A stretch of DNA of 8,462 bases, taken from positions 1-8,462 of the forward strand of contig JAJEBJ010000440.1 of NCBI GenBank assembly GCA_022822575.1, read 5' to 3'. The notes beneath the pieces are model-generated. The model had not been told where the DNA came from. It made no database searches and worked only from the letters and a program-made list of their open reading frames with translations. Position numbers and translations under genes: made by a program. Source of the DNA: Alphaproteobacteria bacterium. Lineage in GTDB: Bacteria > Pseudomonadota > Alphaproteobacteria > SP197. This document shows, piece after piece, positions 1 to 6,757 of this stretch; positions within the stretch are counted from its first letter, which is position 1, and each line of letters starts with the position of its first letter.

Positions 1-172
1 CCACATGATTGATCACTTCGGCTGGAAGCGTGGCGAGAGCGCGAAGAACGAACTCGTCGGCGCCGTCGACGCCATGTACGGCCATCTCGACATCGACGAT
101 CTCGAACGCTGGCGCGACGAGAACCTGATGGTGATGCTCGAGGGACTCAAGCAACCACCAAGGCGTGACTGA
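1..172 (+). CDS. C-terminal end of an unidentified protein (5' end outside window)
   Basis: The reading frame starting at base 2 is open for 56 codons up to the TGA at 170-172, so this is most likely the tail of a gene that begins before the window. The visible peptide is soluble and charged, with a stretch reading AMYGHLDIDDLERWRDE followed by a short hydrophobic helix (LMVMLEGL) and a basic PPRRD end. No family was recognised. No signal peptide, membrane segment or catalytic motif is visible in this part. The gene converges on ald, with 21 bases between the two stops and no convincing terminator hairpin. An ATG at 5-7 could in principle start a 55-residue protein, but no ribosome binding site can be assessed there, and the truncated-gene reading is preferred. 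Confidence 0.55.
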   Translation, partial: HMIDHFGWKRGESAKNELVGAVDAMYGHLDIDDLERWRDENLMVMLEGLKQPPRRD

Positions 173-193
173 TCGCGGACACCCGGGGCGGCG

Positions 194-1306
194 TCAGAGA
201 ACGTCGGCAGGATCGACAAAGGGGTAGTCGAGGGCTTCCGCCACTGCCTTGTAGACCACTTTTCCGTCGTGGACATTGAGGCCGTCACTCAGGAAGGGAT
301 CGAACCTGCAGGCGCGCTGCCAGCCCGTGTCCGCCAGCTTGATGATGAAAGGCAGCGTCGCGTTGTTGAGGGCGAAGGTCGATGTCCGGGCGACGCCACC
401 TGGCATGTTGGCGACACAGTAGTGGACGACTCCATGGACCCGGTAGGTAGGTTTGGCATGGGTTGTCGCCTTGCTTGTCTCGAAGCAGCCTCCCTGGTCG
501 ATGGCGACGTCGACCACCACCGACCCACGGCGCATCCGGCGGATCTGATCCTTGGTCACAAGCTTCGGCGCTGCGGCGCCGGGAATGAGAACGGCGCCGA
601 TGACCGCGTCCGCGGCAAGCACATTCTCCTCGAGGGCATCGGTCGTCGAATAGAGGACCTTGGCCCGGGCCCCGAGCAGTTCATCGAGCTGCCTCAGGCG
701 GGTAATCGAACGGTCGAAGACAGTGACATCCGCGCCGAGGCCTATCGCCATGCGCGCCGCATGGGTGCCCACCACGCCACCTCCGATGATGACCACCTTC
801 CCGGGCGCCACGCCCGGGACGCCGCCCAGGAGAACACCCGAGCCATGCTGGGCCTTCTCGAGGCAATGACAGGCGGCCTGGATGGACATGCGTCCTGCGA
901 CCTCGCTCATCGGCGCAAGGAGCGGCAGACCGCCATTCATGTCGGAAACCGTCTCGTAGGCGATGGCGGTGCAACCCGATTCGACGAGGAGCTGCGTCTG
1001 CAGCGGATCCGGCGCCAGGTGAAGGTAGGTGAAGAGAATCTGGCCCCGGCGCAACTGGCGGCACTCGTCGGGTTGCGGCTCCTTCACCTTCACGATCATC
1101 TCCGCCCGGGCGAAGATCTCTTCCGGGGTATCGACGATGTCCGCACCAGCACGCACGTACATGCTGTCGGTCAGTCCGATACTGCGACCAGCGCCCTTCT
1201 CGACGAGCACGGCATGACCGCGTCCGGTGAGTTCCCTCACCGAGGCCGGCGTCATGCCAACGCGGTACTCGTGATTCTTGATCTCTCTGGGTACTCCGAG
1301 AAGCAT
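194..1306 (-). CDS. ald: Alanine dehydrogenase
   Basis: This NAD-dependent enzyme reversibly deaminates L-alanine to pyruvate and ammonia in the cytoplasm, for alanine catabolism or assimilation. The 370-residue product is full length for the family and colinear with known Ald proteins. It starts with LLGVPREIKNHEYRVG. The substrate and catalytic residues fall at the usual numbers: R15, K75 (VKVKEPQ), H96 (YLHLAPD) and D270 (VAIDQGG). The Rossmann fold has GGGVVG at 175-180 followed by the acidic D198 that binds the NAD ribose. MPGGVARTST near 301-310 is also typical. The ATG at 1304-1306 follows a GGAG ribosome binding site with 7-base spacing. The gene lies 64 bases downstream of the flavin reductase-like gene, in the same direction, so it may be the last gene of that operon or have its own weak promoter in the gap. 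No regulator of the AldR/Lrp type is seen in the window. Confidence 0.97.
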   Translation of the reverse strand: MLLGVPREIKNHEYRVGMTPASVRELTGRGHAVLVEKGAGRSIGLTDSMYVRAGADIVDTPEEIFARAEMIVKVKEPQPDECRQLRRGQILFTYLHLAPDPLQTQLLVESGCTAIAYETVSDMNGGLPLLAPMSEVAGRMSIQAACHCLEKAQHGSGVLLGGVPGVAPGKVVIIGGGVVGTHAARMAIGLGADVTVFDRSITRLRQLDELLGARAKVLYSTTDALEENVLAADAVIGAVLIPGAAAPKLVTKDQIRRMRRGSVVVDVAIDQGGCFETSKATTHAKPTYRVHGVVHYCVANMPGGVARTSTFALNNATLPFIIKLADTGWQRACRFDPFLSDGLNVHDGKVVYKAVAEALDYPFVDPADVL

Positions 1307-1370
1307 CGATCAACTCCATCTTGAAGCAGGAAGACCACGCGGACAGGCCATAATCAATCGTGCCGGATTC

Positions 1371-1970
1371 TCAAGGATCCAGCCGTTCCATGCGGAATGT
1401 ACCACCAACGACGGCATAGTTGGCATAGCCCAGACGGGCAATCACCCCCTGGGCCTCCGGATCGAAACGTCCTTCTGTGATGGCATCATCGTCGATGTGA
1501 ATGCCGACCACCTCGCCGAACACCACCAGGCTCGGGGTGTCGTTTTGCGGAATCTCCAGTGTCCTCAGATAACGGCACTCGAAGGCAACCGGACTTGCCG
1601 CCACGCGGGGCGGGGACACCAGAACCGAGGGCGCCAGATCCAGTCCGGCGAGCCTCGTCTCGTCAACTCCTGCAGGAACTTCGCGCGCCGTGATGTTCAT
1701 GGCGTCGCGCAGCGACAGGGTCACCAGGTTGTGCACGAACTCTCCGGTGTCGGCCGCATTGCGGGCGCTGTCCTTGGTGTGTTCCGAACCACCTGACGAG
1801 AAACACACCACGGGAGGATCATCAGCCATGGCGTTGAAGTAGCTGTAGGGCGCCAGGTTGACCGACCCGTCGCCATTGAGCGTGGTGAACCAGCCAATGG
1901 GACGCGGCGCCACGAGCGCCTTGAAGGGATCACGTTCGAGACCGTGCCCCTTCGCGGGTTCATAGAACAT
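1371..1970 (-). CDS. Flavin reductase-domain (DIM6/NTAB-type) protein
   Basis: The 199-residue protein belongs to the FMN-binding split-barrel flavin reductase-like family. Members bind FMN and either reduce flavins with NAD(P)H or act as small flavoproteins of unknown substrate. Family signatures seen are PRPIGWFTT at 22-30, NLAPYSYFN at 38-46, a KDSARNA segment at 66-72 that usually contacts flavin phosphate, GEFVHNLVT at 76-84, and a C-terminal ARLGYANYAVV segment. There is no signal peptide or membrane segment, so it is cytoplasmic. Its ATG lies 18 bases after the stop of the glutathione S-transferase gene, with GAGAG just upstream, so co-transcription with that gene is likely. No partner monooxygenase subunit is adjacent, so a role in a two-component oxygenase cannot be claimed. 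Confidence 0.9.
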   Translation of the reverse strand: MFYEPAKGHGLERDPFKALVAPRPIGWFTTLNGDGSVNLAPYSYFNAMADDPPVVCFSSGGSEHTKDSARNAADTGEFVHNLVTLSLRDAMNITAREVPAGVDETRLAGLDLAPSVLVSPPRVAASPVAFECRYLRTLEIPQNDTPSLVVFGEVVGIHIDDDAITEGRFDPEAQGVIARLGYANYAVVGGTFRMERLDP

Positions 1971-1988
1971 GGTGCTCTCGATCGCCGT

Positions 1989-2639
1989 CTACGCGGCCCG
2001 GGCCTTGTAGCGTTCGATGTACCAGGAGGCTTCGTGCATGGTCTGGCGCGCCGACGGACGTGCCGCCATCTCGTCGCACCACCGGTGAAGACGCTGGCAG
2101 TCCTCCGGAATGGTGACCTGGCGGTAATGGGAGAGCAGTGGAAATCGCTCGAAGAAAGGCCAGAAGGCGAGATCGACGAGGCTGACGGATGAACCCAGCC
2201 AGAAGGGCCCCGATGAAAGAGCCGCCATGCCTTTCGTCTCCATGTGGCGGAGATCCTGCATGACCCGGTCGGCGAGGTCCTTCTGGGTTTCCGCGTCCTT
2301 CGCCCCCAGCAGAGCGTAGAAGTCCTCGATCCAGCGGGTGTTGCAGTAGTCGATCCAGATACGCGCCTGGGCACGCAGCCATGGATCGTCGGGCAACAGG
2401 GGCACATCCGGAAACTTGTCCTCGATGTACTCGTTGGCGATCGCGGACTCCCAGACGATCTCGTCGGCAATCTTCACCACCGGGACCTTCGACGTCGGCG
2501 AGACCTCCTCGAACCAGGCAGGCTTGTTGGAGAGATCGACCTCGCGAACCGTGAAGTCCAGTCCCTTTTCGATCAGCGCCATGTGGGTTCGCTGGGCGAA
2601 GGGACAAACGTGGGATGTGATGAGTTCAATGGTTGTCAT
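1989..2639 (-). CDS. Glutathione S-transferase family protein, omega-like
   Basis: The 216-residue protein has the two-domain layout of cytosolic glutathione transferases. The N-terminal thioredoxin-like domain carries HVCPFAQRT, with C12-P13-F14-A15 in the active-site position. This CPFA form is typical of omega-type enzymes, which use cysteine for thiol transfer, glutathione-dependent reduction or deglutathionylation rather than classic conjugation. The cis-proline is P53 (SKVPVVKI), and E64-S65 is the expected glutathione gamma-glutamyl contact. The helical C-terminal domain contains the S153-x-x-D156 N-capping box (SLVDLAFWPF). The start is well supported: AGGGGAG lies 7 bases before the ATG at 2637-2639. 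The gene sits 27 bases after the stop of the adenosine kinase-like gene and 18 bases before the flavin reductase-like gene. The physiological substrate cannot be read from the sequence. Confidence 0.94.
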   Translation of the reverse strand: MTTIELITSHVCPFAQRTHMALIEKGLDFTVREVDLSNKPAWFEEVSPTSKVPVVKIADEIVWESAIANEYIEDKFPDVPLLPDDPWLRAQARIWIDYCNTRWIEDFYALLGAKDAETQKDLADRVMQDLRHMETKGMAALSSGPFWLGSSVSLVDLAFWPFFERFPLLSHYRQVTIPEDCQRLHRWCDEMAARPSARQTMHEASWYIERYKARAA

Positions 2640-2666
2640 GGAGACACTCCCCTTCTCGTGCGTGGT

Positions 2667-3653
2667 CTATCCCAGTGTCCTCGCTATGGAGGCACGAAGG
2701 TCACTCGTGACACGGGCGCCAAACTGGCCGATCACCTCGCTGGCGCAGACATTGGCAATGCGTGCCGCCCGGTCAAGACTGAGTTCCTGAGTGTAACCGT
2801 AAAGGAAACCGGCGGCGTAGAGGTCTCCGGCGCCGGTGGCGTCAATCACCTTGGTCATGACGGATTCGATTTCGAAGACCGAACCGGGCGAGAAGACCAT
2901 GGAGCCCTTTTCGCTTCGCGTGATGACGGCGATGGAGACATCGTCCGCGAGACTGCGGCACGCTGTCGCAAAGTCCGCCCCTGAAAACAGTGACAGTGTT
3001 TCGGCCTCATTGGCGAACACGATGTCGACGTGGTCGCGCAGGAAGCCCTGCAGATCGTCGCGGTGGCGATCCACGCATGCGGCATCGGACAGCGACAACG
3101 CGACCTTGCAACCGGCCGCGGCCGCCAACCCGGCCGCCTTCCTGAACACGTCATGTCCTTCGGGCGCATCCATGAGGTAGCCCTCGAGAAGGATGACCCG
3201 TGCGGACATGGCGTCCGCCGCGAGATCCGCTACGCCAAGATCGAGCGATGCGCCGAGCCATGTGCACATGGTGCGATGGCTGTCCGGCGTCACGAGTATG
3301 AGGGATCGTCCGGTTTCCGATCCGTCGACCGCCGCATGGCCGGCAAAGACGACCCCCTGGGAATTGAGGTCACCGGCAAATCGCTGCCCAAGCGTGTCGT
3401 CCTTCACCCTGCCGACGAACCCGCCACTGCCACCGATCCCCGCAAGGCCGGCAATGGTGTTGGCCACGGAACCGCCGGACATCATCGTGACGGGCTCGCA
3501 GGCGTCGAGAAGCCTCGTCGCCAGATCATGATCGACAAGGTGCATGCGGTCCTTGGCGAGATCGAAGTCTGTCAGAAAGGACTCATTGACCTCGGCGACA
3601 ATGTCAACGATCGCGTTGCCGATGCCGAGAACATCGATGCGTGGCTGGTTCAT
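2667..3653 (-). CDS. Adenosine kinase-like PfkB-family carbohydrate/nucleoside kinase
   Basis: The 328-residue product is a ribokinase/PfkB-family kinase of the adenosine kinase-like subgroup common in Alphaproteobacteria. Such proteins phosphorylate a nucleoside or sugar hydroxyl with ATP, probably adenosine to AMP for purine salvage. Seen in order are the start VLGIGNAIVDI, the substrate-side SGGSVANT at 59-66, the metal/phosphate NEAE at 215-218, and the PfkB signature DATGAGD at 271-277, with D277 as the catalytic base. The length is normal for the family. The frame stays open far upstream, antisense to the amidase gene, but the ATG at 3651-3653 is chosen because the family motif begins right after it and a predicted promoter ends about 27 bases before it. 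No strong Shine-Dalgarno is visible. It is the first gene of the minus-strand cluster. Adenosine specificity is inferred from overall similarity. Confidence 0.92.
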   Translation of the reverse strand: MNQPRIDVLGIGNAIVDIVAEVNESFLTDFDLAKDRMHLVDHDLATRLLDACEPVTMMSGGSVANTIAGLAGIGGSGGFVGRVKDDTLGQRFAGDLNSQGVVFAGHAAVDGSETGRSLILVTPDSHRTMCTWLGASLDLGVADLAADAMSARVILLEGYLMDAPEGHDVFRKAAGLAAAAGCKVALSLSDAACVDRHRDDLQGFLRDHVDIVFANEAETLSLFSGADFATACRSLADDVSIAVITRSEKGSMVFSPGSVFEIESVMTKVIDATGAGDLYAAGFLYGYTQELSLDRAARIANVCASEVIGQFGARVTSDLRASIARTLG

Positions 3654-3686
3654 GTGAGACGGAGGCACCCGTTGCCGGTGCGCGCG

Positions 3687-3714
3687 AGTATAGATGTGGC
3701 GCACTTTCTGGCAA
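3687..3714 (-). promoter_or_regulatory. Predicted sigma-70 promoter for the adenosine kinase-like gene
   Basis: On the minus strand, TTGCCA (3714-3709) and TATACT (3692-3687) are separated by 16 bases. Each hexamer matches the consensus at five of six positions. The predicted start point near 3680 would leave a leader of about 27 bases before the ATG at 3653. The spacing is one base short of optimal. Start and strength are inferred. Confidence 0.6.
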
Positions 3715-3722
3715 GCCTTGCC
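3710..3722. repeat. Perfect 13-bp palindrome GGCAAGCCTTGCC between divergent promoters
   Basis: Six-base arms GGCAAG and CTTGCC flank a single central C. The arms contain most of both predicted -35 boxes, so the element may simply be two facing -35 sequences, or it may be a regulator site that would block both promoters at once. Confidence 0.6.
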
Positions 3723-3747
3723 GGGGGACACGTGACGACACCATACT
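3718..3747 (+). promoter_or_regulatory. Predicted sigma-70 promoter for the amidase operon
   Basis: On the plus strand, TTGCCG (3718-3723) and CATACT (3742-3747) are separated by 18 bases, each matching the consensus at four of six positions. It runs back to back with the promoter of the adenosine kinase-like gene, with three bases between the two -35 boxes. The leader to the ATG at 3783 would be about 29 bases. Confidence 0.45.
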
Positions 3748-3782
3748 CGCGCCCGCATGACCTCAACAGGCGAGACGCATCG

Positions 3783-5249
3783 ATGGCAGATCTCTGGAAG
3801 ATGACGGCCACCGAGGCCGCCGGATTGCTGCGACGCGGGGATATCTCTCCGCTCGAGCTTGTCGAGGACTGCATCGCCCGCATCGAGGCGACGGACGGTG
3901 GTCTCAACGCCATGCCAACCCGTTGTTTCGACCGGGCCCGGGACCATGCCCGGCGACTTGAACCCGGTAATGCTCCGGGTCCGCTCCACGGTCTTCCGGT
4001 CGCCATCAAGGATCTCGAGGATGTCGCCGGTGTGCGTACAACCTACGGTTCCCCGATCTGGGCCGACCACGTGCCCACGGCCTCGGATCTCATGGTGCGA
4101 CGCCTGGAGAGCCGGGGCGCCATTGTCGTCGGCAAGTCCAACGTTCCGGAGTTCGGCGCCGGCGGCAACAGTTTCAACGAGGTTCTCGGGGTGACGACCA
4201 ACCCCTGGGACATGGCGGCCTCGGCTGGTGGATCCTCCGGTGGATCGGCTGCCGCGCTGGCCAGCGGACAGGTGCCTCTGGCGACCGGTTCCGATCTCGG
4301 CGGCAGTCTGCGCATTCCGGCGAGTTTCTGCGGGGTGTCGGGATTTCGGCCGAGCCCGGGTGTCGTCGCCCGCGGTCCGGCACCGAATGCCTTCCAGGAC
4401 CTTTCGGTCACGGGACCCATGGCGAGCAATGTCGCCGACACGGCGCTCCTGCTGGATGCGATGTCGGGAATCGACGAGCGCGATCCACTGGCACGTCCGG
4501 CGCCGCCTGTCTCCTGGCTGGACCAGGTCCACTTTGCCCTCGAACGGGACGACGTCCCGCGGCGAATCGGCTATTCGCCGGATCTCGGCATCACGCCGGT
4601 GGACCGGAACGTCGACCGGTTGTGCCGGGAGGCCCTGGATCGTCTTGCGGCCCTGGGAAGCGACATCGCGCCGGCCGCCATCGACTTTGCCGATACGCCG
4701 GAAGCCTTCCATACCCTGCGGGCCATCGGATTCGCCACGGCCCACGAGGACGATCTCGTCCACCGCCGCGCAATGCTCAAGCAGGAGAATGTCTGGAACA
4801 TCCGCAAGGGGCTCGATCTTGGCGTCGGCGACATCATCCGGGCGACACGGATCCGGGGCGCGCTCTACCAGAGGATGACTGAGTTCTTCAAGACCTTCGA
4901 CCTCCTCGCCCTCCCCTCGACCATCGTACCCGCCATCGCCACCCACGAGCGCTACCTCGGCGAGCTTGACGGTCACCGGTTCGACAACTACGTGGACTGG
5001 ATCATGATCACCTCGGTGATCACGCTGACATCGTCCCCCGCGATCTCGATTCCCTGCGGCTTTACCGATGACGGACTTCCTGTCGGATTGCAGCTGGTCG
5101 GTCCGTCACACAGCGACGGACGGGTCCTGGGTTGGGCTGCTGTCGCCGAGCGCGTCCTCGGCATCGCCGGCGGTCTGCCCATCGACCCCCGGGGAACACC
5201 GGGGTGCTATCCCGATCCCGAGCCGACCGACGGCCGTCACCTTGCTTGA
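3783..5249 (+). CDS. Amidase-signature family amidase
   Basis: The 488-residue protein is an amidase-signature hydrolase that cleaves carboxylic amides to acid and ammonia by a Ser-cisSer-Lys triad. K76 (VAIKDLEDV), S151 (SAGGSSGGSAA) and S175 (GSDLGGSLR) form the triad. Their spacings of 75 and 24 residues equal those of K142/S217/S241 in fatty acid amide hydrolase. The C-terminal SSPAISIPCGFTDDGLPVGLQLVGPSHSDG is also typical. There is no signal peptide. gatB and gatC are not adjacent, and the protein looks like a stand-alone amidase rather than the GatA subunit of tRNA amidotransferase. The substrate is unknown. The start ATG at 3783 follows a weak AGGCGAG element; the open frame upstream is antisense to the kinase gene and is not protein-like. 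The stop overlaps the start of the next gene, so the downstream membrane protein is probably co-translated. Confidence 0.94.
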   Translation: MADLWKMTATEAAGLLRRGDISPLELVEDCIARIEATDGGLNAMPTRCFDRARDHARRLEPGNAPGPLHGLPVAIKDLEDVAGVRTTYGSPIWADHVPTASDLMVRRLESRGAIVVGKSNVPEFGAGGNSFNEVLGVTTNPWDMAASAGGSSGGSAAALASGQVPLATGSDLGGSLRIPASFCGVSGFRPSPGVVARGPAPNAFQDLSVTGPMASNVADTALLLDAMSGIDERDPLARPAPPVSWLDQVHFALERDDVPRRIGYSPDLGITPVDRNVDRLCREALDRLAALGSDIAPAAIDFADTPEAFHTLRAIGFATAHEDDLVHRRAMLKQENVWNIRKGLDLGVGDIIRATRIRGALYQRMTEFFKTFDLLALPSTIVPAIATHERYLGELDGHRFDNYVDWIMITSVITLTSSPAISIPCGFTDDGLPVGLQLVGPSHSDGRVLGWAAVAERVLGIAGGLPIDPRGTPGCYPDPEPTDGRHLA

Positions 5250-5949
5250 CGTCGCTCGCAGGATTGCCGCCAACCTGGGTGATGGCCGGATCCGCCGCAG
5301 CCTGGTTCTCATTGCCCTGGTGAGTGCCCTTGCGTCTTCGGTTCTCGTGGCCCTCATCATTGGCGGCATCATGGCCCTCGAACCCGGTTCCTGGGTCGAA
5401 TCCCAGGTCACCTGGATGCCCGGCTGGCTGGCCGATGGAGTCGTCTTCGTCGTGGCCACGCTGGGCGCCGTTCTACTCGTCTGGTTCACGTTCGTCATGG
5501 TCGTGCAGACCGTGGCATCGCTCTTTCTCGACGGCATCGTCTCGCGCGTCGAGGAGACCGACTATCCGCACCTGCCCGAGGCGAGAGGAACGACAGTAGC
5601 CGGGGACATCGTCGCGTCCCTTCGCTTTGTCGGCTGGTTGCTGCTCGTCAATCTCGCTGCCATGCCGCTCTATCTTGCCGCAATCCTCATCCCCGGCCTG
5701 TCGATCATCATCTTCTGGATTGTCAACAGCATTCTCTTCGCCCGGGAGTATGCCGAGATCGTGTTGCTGCGGCGGCTGCCCCGTCGCGACTCGAACGCCT
5801 GGCGCAAGCGGCACCGCTGGCGGCTGCTCGTCACGGGATCCGTCATCACGGCTGGCATGAGCGTACCCGTTCTCAATCTCGTCATGCCCGTCATTGCGGC
5901 CATTGCCATGACCCACCTCTGTCACCGGAGTTCCGATGCACTGGTTTGA
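5242..5949 (+). CDS. EI24/CysZ-like integral membrane protein
   Basis: This is a polytopic inner-membrane protein of the EI24 (etoposide-induced 2.4) domain family, which includes the sulfate permease-related CysZ. Hydrophobic segments are near residues 20-45, 64-90, 115-145 (probably two passes) and 195-225 of the 235-residue product. The FAREYAEIVLLRR segment (about 157-169) corresponds to the conserved G-REY-E--ALRR loop of the family. The start is uncertain. The frame is open from an ATG at 5068, but the residues between there and 5242 look like a shadow of the amidase. The TTG at 5242-5244 gives an N-terminus (LDVARRIAANLGDGRIRRS) like that of relatives and overlaps the amidase gene by 8 bases. 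No clear ribosome binding site precedes it, consistent with coupling. Sulfate transport is possible but not shown; no cys genes are adjacent. Confidence 0.85.
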   Translation: MLDVARRIAANLGDGRIRRSLVLIALVSALASSVLVALIIGGIMALEPGSWVESQVTWMPGWLADGVVFVVATLGAVLLVWFTFVMVVQTVASLFLDGIVSRVEETDYPHLPEARGTTVAGDIVASLRFVGWLLLVNLAAMPLYLAAILIPGLSIIIFWIVNSILFAREYAEIVLLRRLPRRDSNAWRKRHRWRLLVTGSVITAGMSVPVLNLVMPVIAAIAMTHLCHRSSDALV

Positions 5950-6403
5950 GCAGCGTCCGCAGGCCAGGCCCGATCTCTTGCGAGGTGATCGACCACCCCT
6001 GCCACGGACACCGGCTTGTCGACGACGCCCTGTCCTGCCGGGGTGGCCGGCTCTCGTCCTGGCAGGCGGCCTGGCGCTGGCAGCCTGCTCCCCCTTTGCC
6101 GGATTCGGTCCCACGGAGGCCGTCAGCGAGACCGCCGCTCCGGCCATCGGGGCGGACGAGGCGTCACCTGTCGAGGGGGCCCCGGCCGCCAGCAGCTTTG
6201 CCGGACTGCAGGAAGGCGAGGTGGTCGGCATGCTCGGTGACCCGGCCTTCGTGTGGACCGAGGGCGATGCCAGGATGTGGCGTTACGACGCCCCTTCCTG
6301 CAGCCTTCTTGTCTTTCTCTATCCCGACGGCGTGCGCCACGCTGAAGTACTCGGCGGCGCAGAGGAAACCTGTCTGTGTGAGCTCCAGGGCGGCTGCACC
6401 TGA
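5936..6403 (+). CDS. Small lipoprotein of unknown function, SmpA/OmlA-like fold possible
   Basis: The 155-residue product has a basic N-terminal stretch, a hydrophobic segment and a lipobox LAAC with C51 as the predicted lipidated cysteine, so it should be a membrane-anchored periplasmic lipoprotein. The 50-residue leader is unusually long, but the ATG at 5936 is supported by GGAG five bases upstream and overlaps the membrane-protein gene by 14 bases. After a low-complexity Ala/Pro/Glu linker, the mature domain reads GLQEGEVVGMLGDPAFVWTEG and MWRYDAPSCSLLVFLYPDG. This resembles the helix-then-sheet pattern of SmpA/OmlA (BamE-like) domains and of small alphaproteobacterial lipoproteins. Four cysteines follow the linker: C122, C146, C148 and C154, the last three in a CLCELQGGC tail that could form disulfides. 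Function is not known. Confidence 0.85.
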   Translation: MHWFEQRPQARPDLLRGDRPPLPRTPACRRRPVLPGWPALVLAGGLALAACSPFAGFGPTEAVSETAAPAIGADEASPVEGAPAASSFAGLQEGEVVGMLGDPAFVWTEGDARMWRYDAPSCSLLVFLYPDGVRHAEVLGGAEETCLCELQGGCT

Positions 6404-6413
6404 GATCAGGCAC

Positions 6414-6656
6414 TCACTCCTTCCTTAAGAGAAGCCGCCACACGCCTGCCTCGCCATCCTCCGGTTCCAGCGACAGGACGGAATGGCCGTGTTCCCTGAC
6501 CGAGCGCGGCACGTTGCGCAACGGTTCGCCTTCATTCAGGCGAACCTCGGCAACCATGCCGGGTTCCATGCCCTCGATCATGAGCTTTGTCCTGACGAAC
6601 GTGATCGGACAGACGTCACCGGTGATGTCCAGGCGCATGTCGATGGCCATTTCCAC
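6414..6656 (-). CDS. TusA-family sulfur-carrier-like protein
   Basis: The 80-residue protein matches the small TusA/SirA fold. It has the N-terminal LDITGDVCPITFVRTKL segment with the C16-P17 dipeptide that marks the sulfur-accepting cysteine, followed by GMEPGMVAEVRLNEGEP. TusA proteins relay persulfide sulfur, for example for tRNA thiolation or molybdenum cofactor, but many homologues have other or unknown roles. The CPITFVRTKL form differs from the CPEP-type motif of classical TusA, so a specific role is not assigned. The start is taken as GTG at 6656-6654, six bases after AGGAAGG; an ATG two codons later (6650-6648) is an alternative. It converges on the lipoprotein gene with 10 bases between stops, and is divergent from the fur-like gene. 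A TTGACA box at 6706-6701 on this strand may be part of its promoter, but no good -10 follows. Confidence 0.9.
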   Translation of the reverse strand: MEMAIDMRLDITGDVCPITFVRTKLMIEGMEPGMVAEVRLNEGEPLRNVPRSVREHGHSVLSLEPEDGEAGVWRLLLRKE

Positions 6657-6698
6657 AGCCTGCCTTCCTTGCGTTTTCGTCGCAGACCTTCAGCCGGT

Positions 6699-6730
6699 CC
6701 TGTCAATCACGCTGACGGTCGACCTGTCAA
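6699..6730. repeat. Direct repeat CCTGTCAA, two copies 24 bp apart
   Basis: CCTGTCAA occurs at 6699-6706 and 6723-6730 in the divergent region between the TusA-family and fur-like genes. On the minus strand each copy reads TTGACAGG and so contains a perfect -35 hexamer facing the TusA-family gene. The 24-base pitch places the copies on nearly the same helical face only loosely. They may be promoter parts, a regulator site, or both. Confidence 0.45.
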
Positions 6731-6757
6731 GGCATGGCGCCGCCGCGTCCTTTGGGC

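Larger units (their letters stand above)
3682..3752. repeat. 10-bp inverted repeat covering both predicted -10 boxes
   Basis: GCGCGAGTAT at 3682-3691 is the exact reverse complement of ATACTCGCGC at 3743-3752, with 51 bases between them. Each copy contains most of one -10 box plus the GC-rich discriminator beyond it. The arrangement is centred almost on the 3710-3722 palindrome. Confidence 0.7.

Noticed and set aside
160..200. A terminator between the left-edge gene and ald
   Set aside because: The 21-base gap is GC-rich but shows no stem-loop with a T-tract on either strand.
269..1324. A 351-codon plus-strand frame opposite alanine dehydrogenase
   Set aside because: It is antisense to a gene with complete family motifs and catalytic residues; its own translation shows no family signature.
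3757..3804. A 15-residue upstream ORF (ATG at 3757) overlapping the amidase start
   Set aside because: It has no ribosome binding site, and its length is expected by chance. It could affect amidase translation, but nothing supports that.
2667..4976. A 769-codon minus-strand frame that joins the kinase to a long upstream extension
   Set aside because: The part upstream of 3653 is antisense to the amidase, lacks any family motif and has the composition of a high-GC shadow frame. The kinase start motif and a good promoter both fit the ATG at 3653.
5068..5241. N-terminal extension of the EI24-like protein from an ATG at 5068
   Set aside because: It would overlap the conserved amidase C-terminus by about 180 bases and is not like the N-termini of EI24 proteins.
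3030..5249. A 739-codon plus-strand frame that would extend the amidase N-terminus by about 250 residues
   Set aside because: The extension is antisense to the kinase gene, and its residues look random. The amidase family N-terminus begins at the ATG at 3783.
5946..6428. A 160-codon frame overlapping the lipoprotein gene
   Set aside because: It is arginine/proline/serine-rich without motifs. The alternative frame has a ribosome binding site, a lipobox and a recognisable mature domain.
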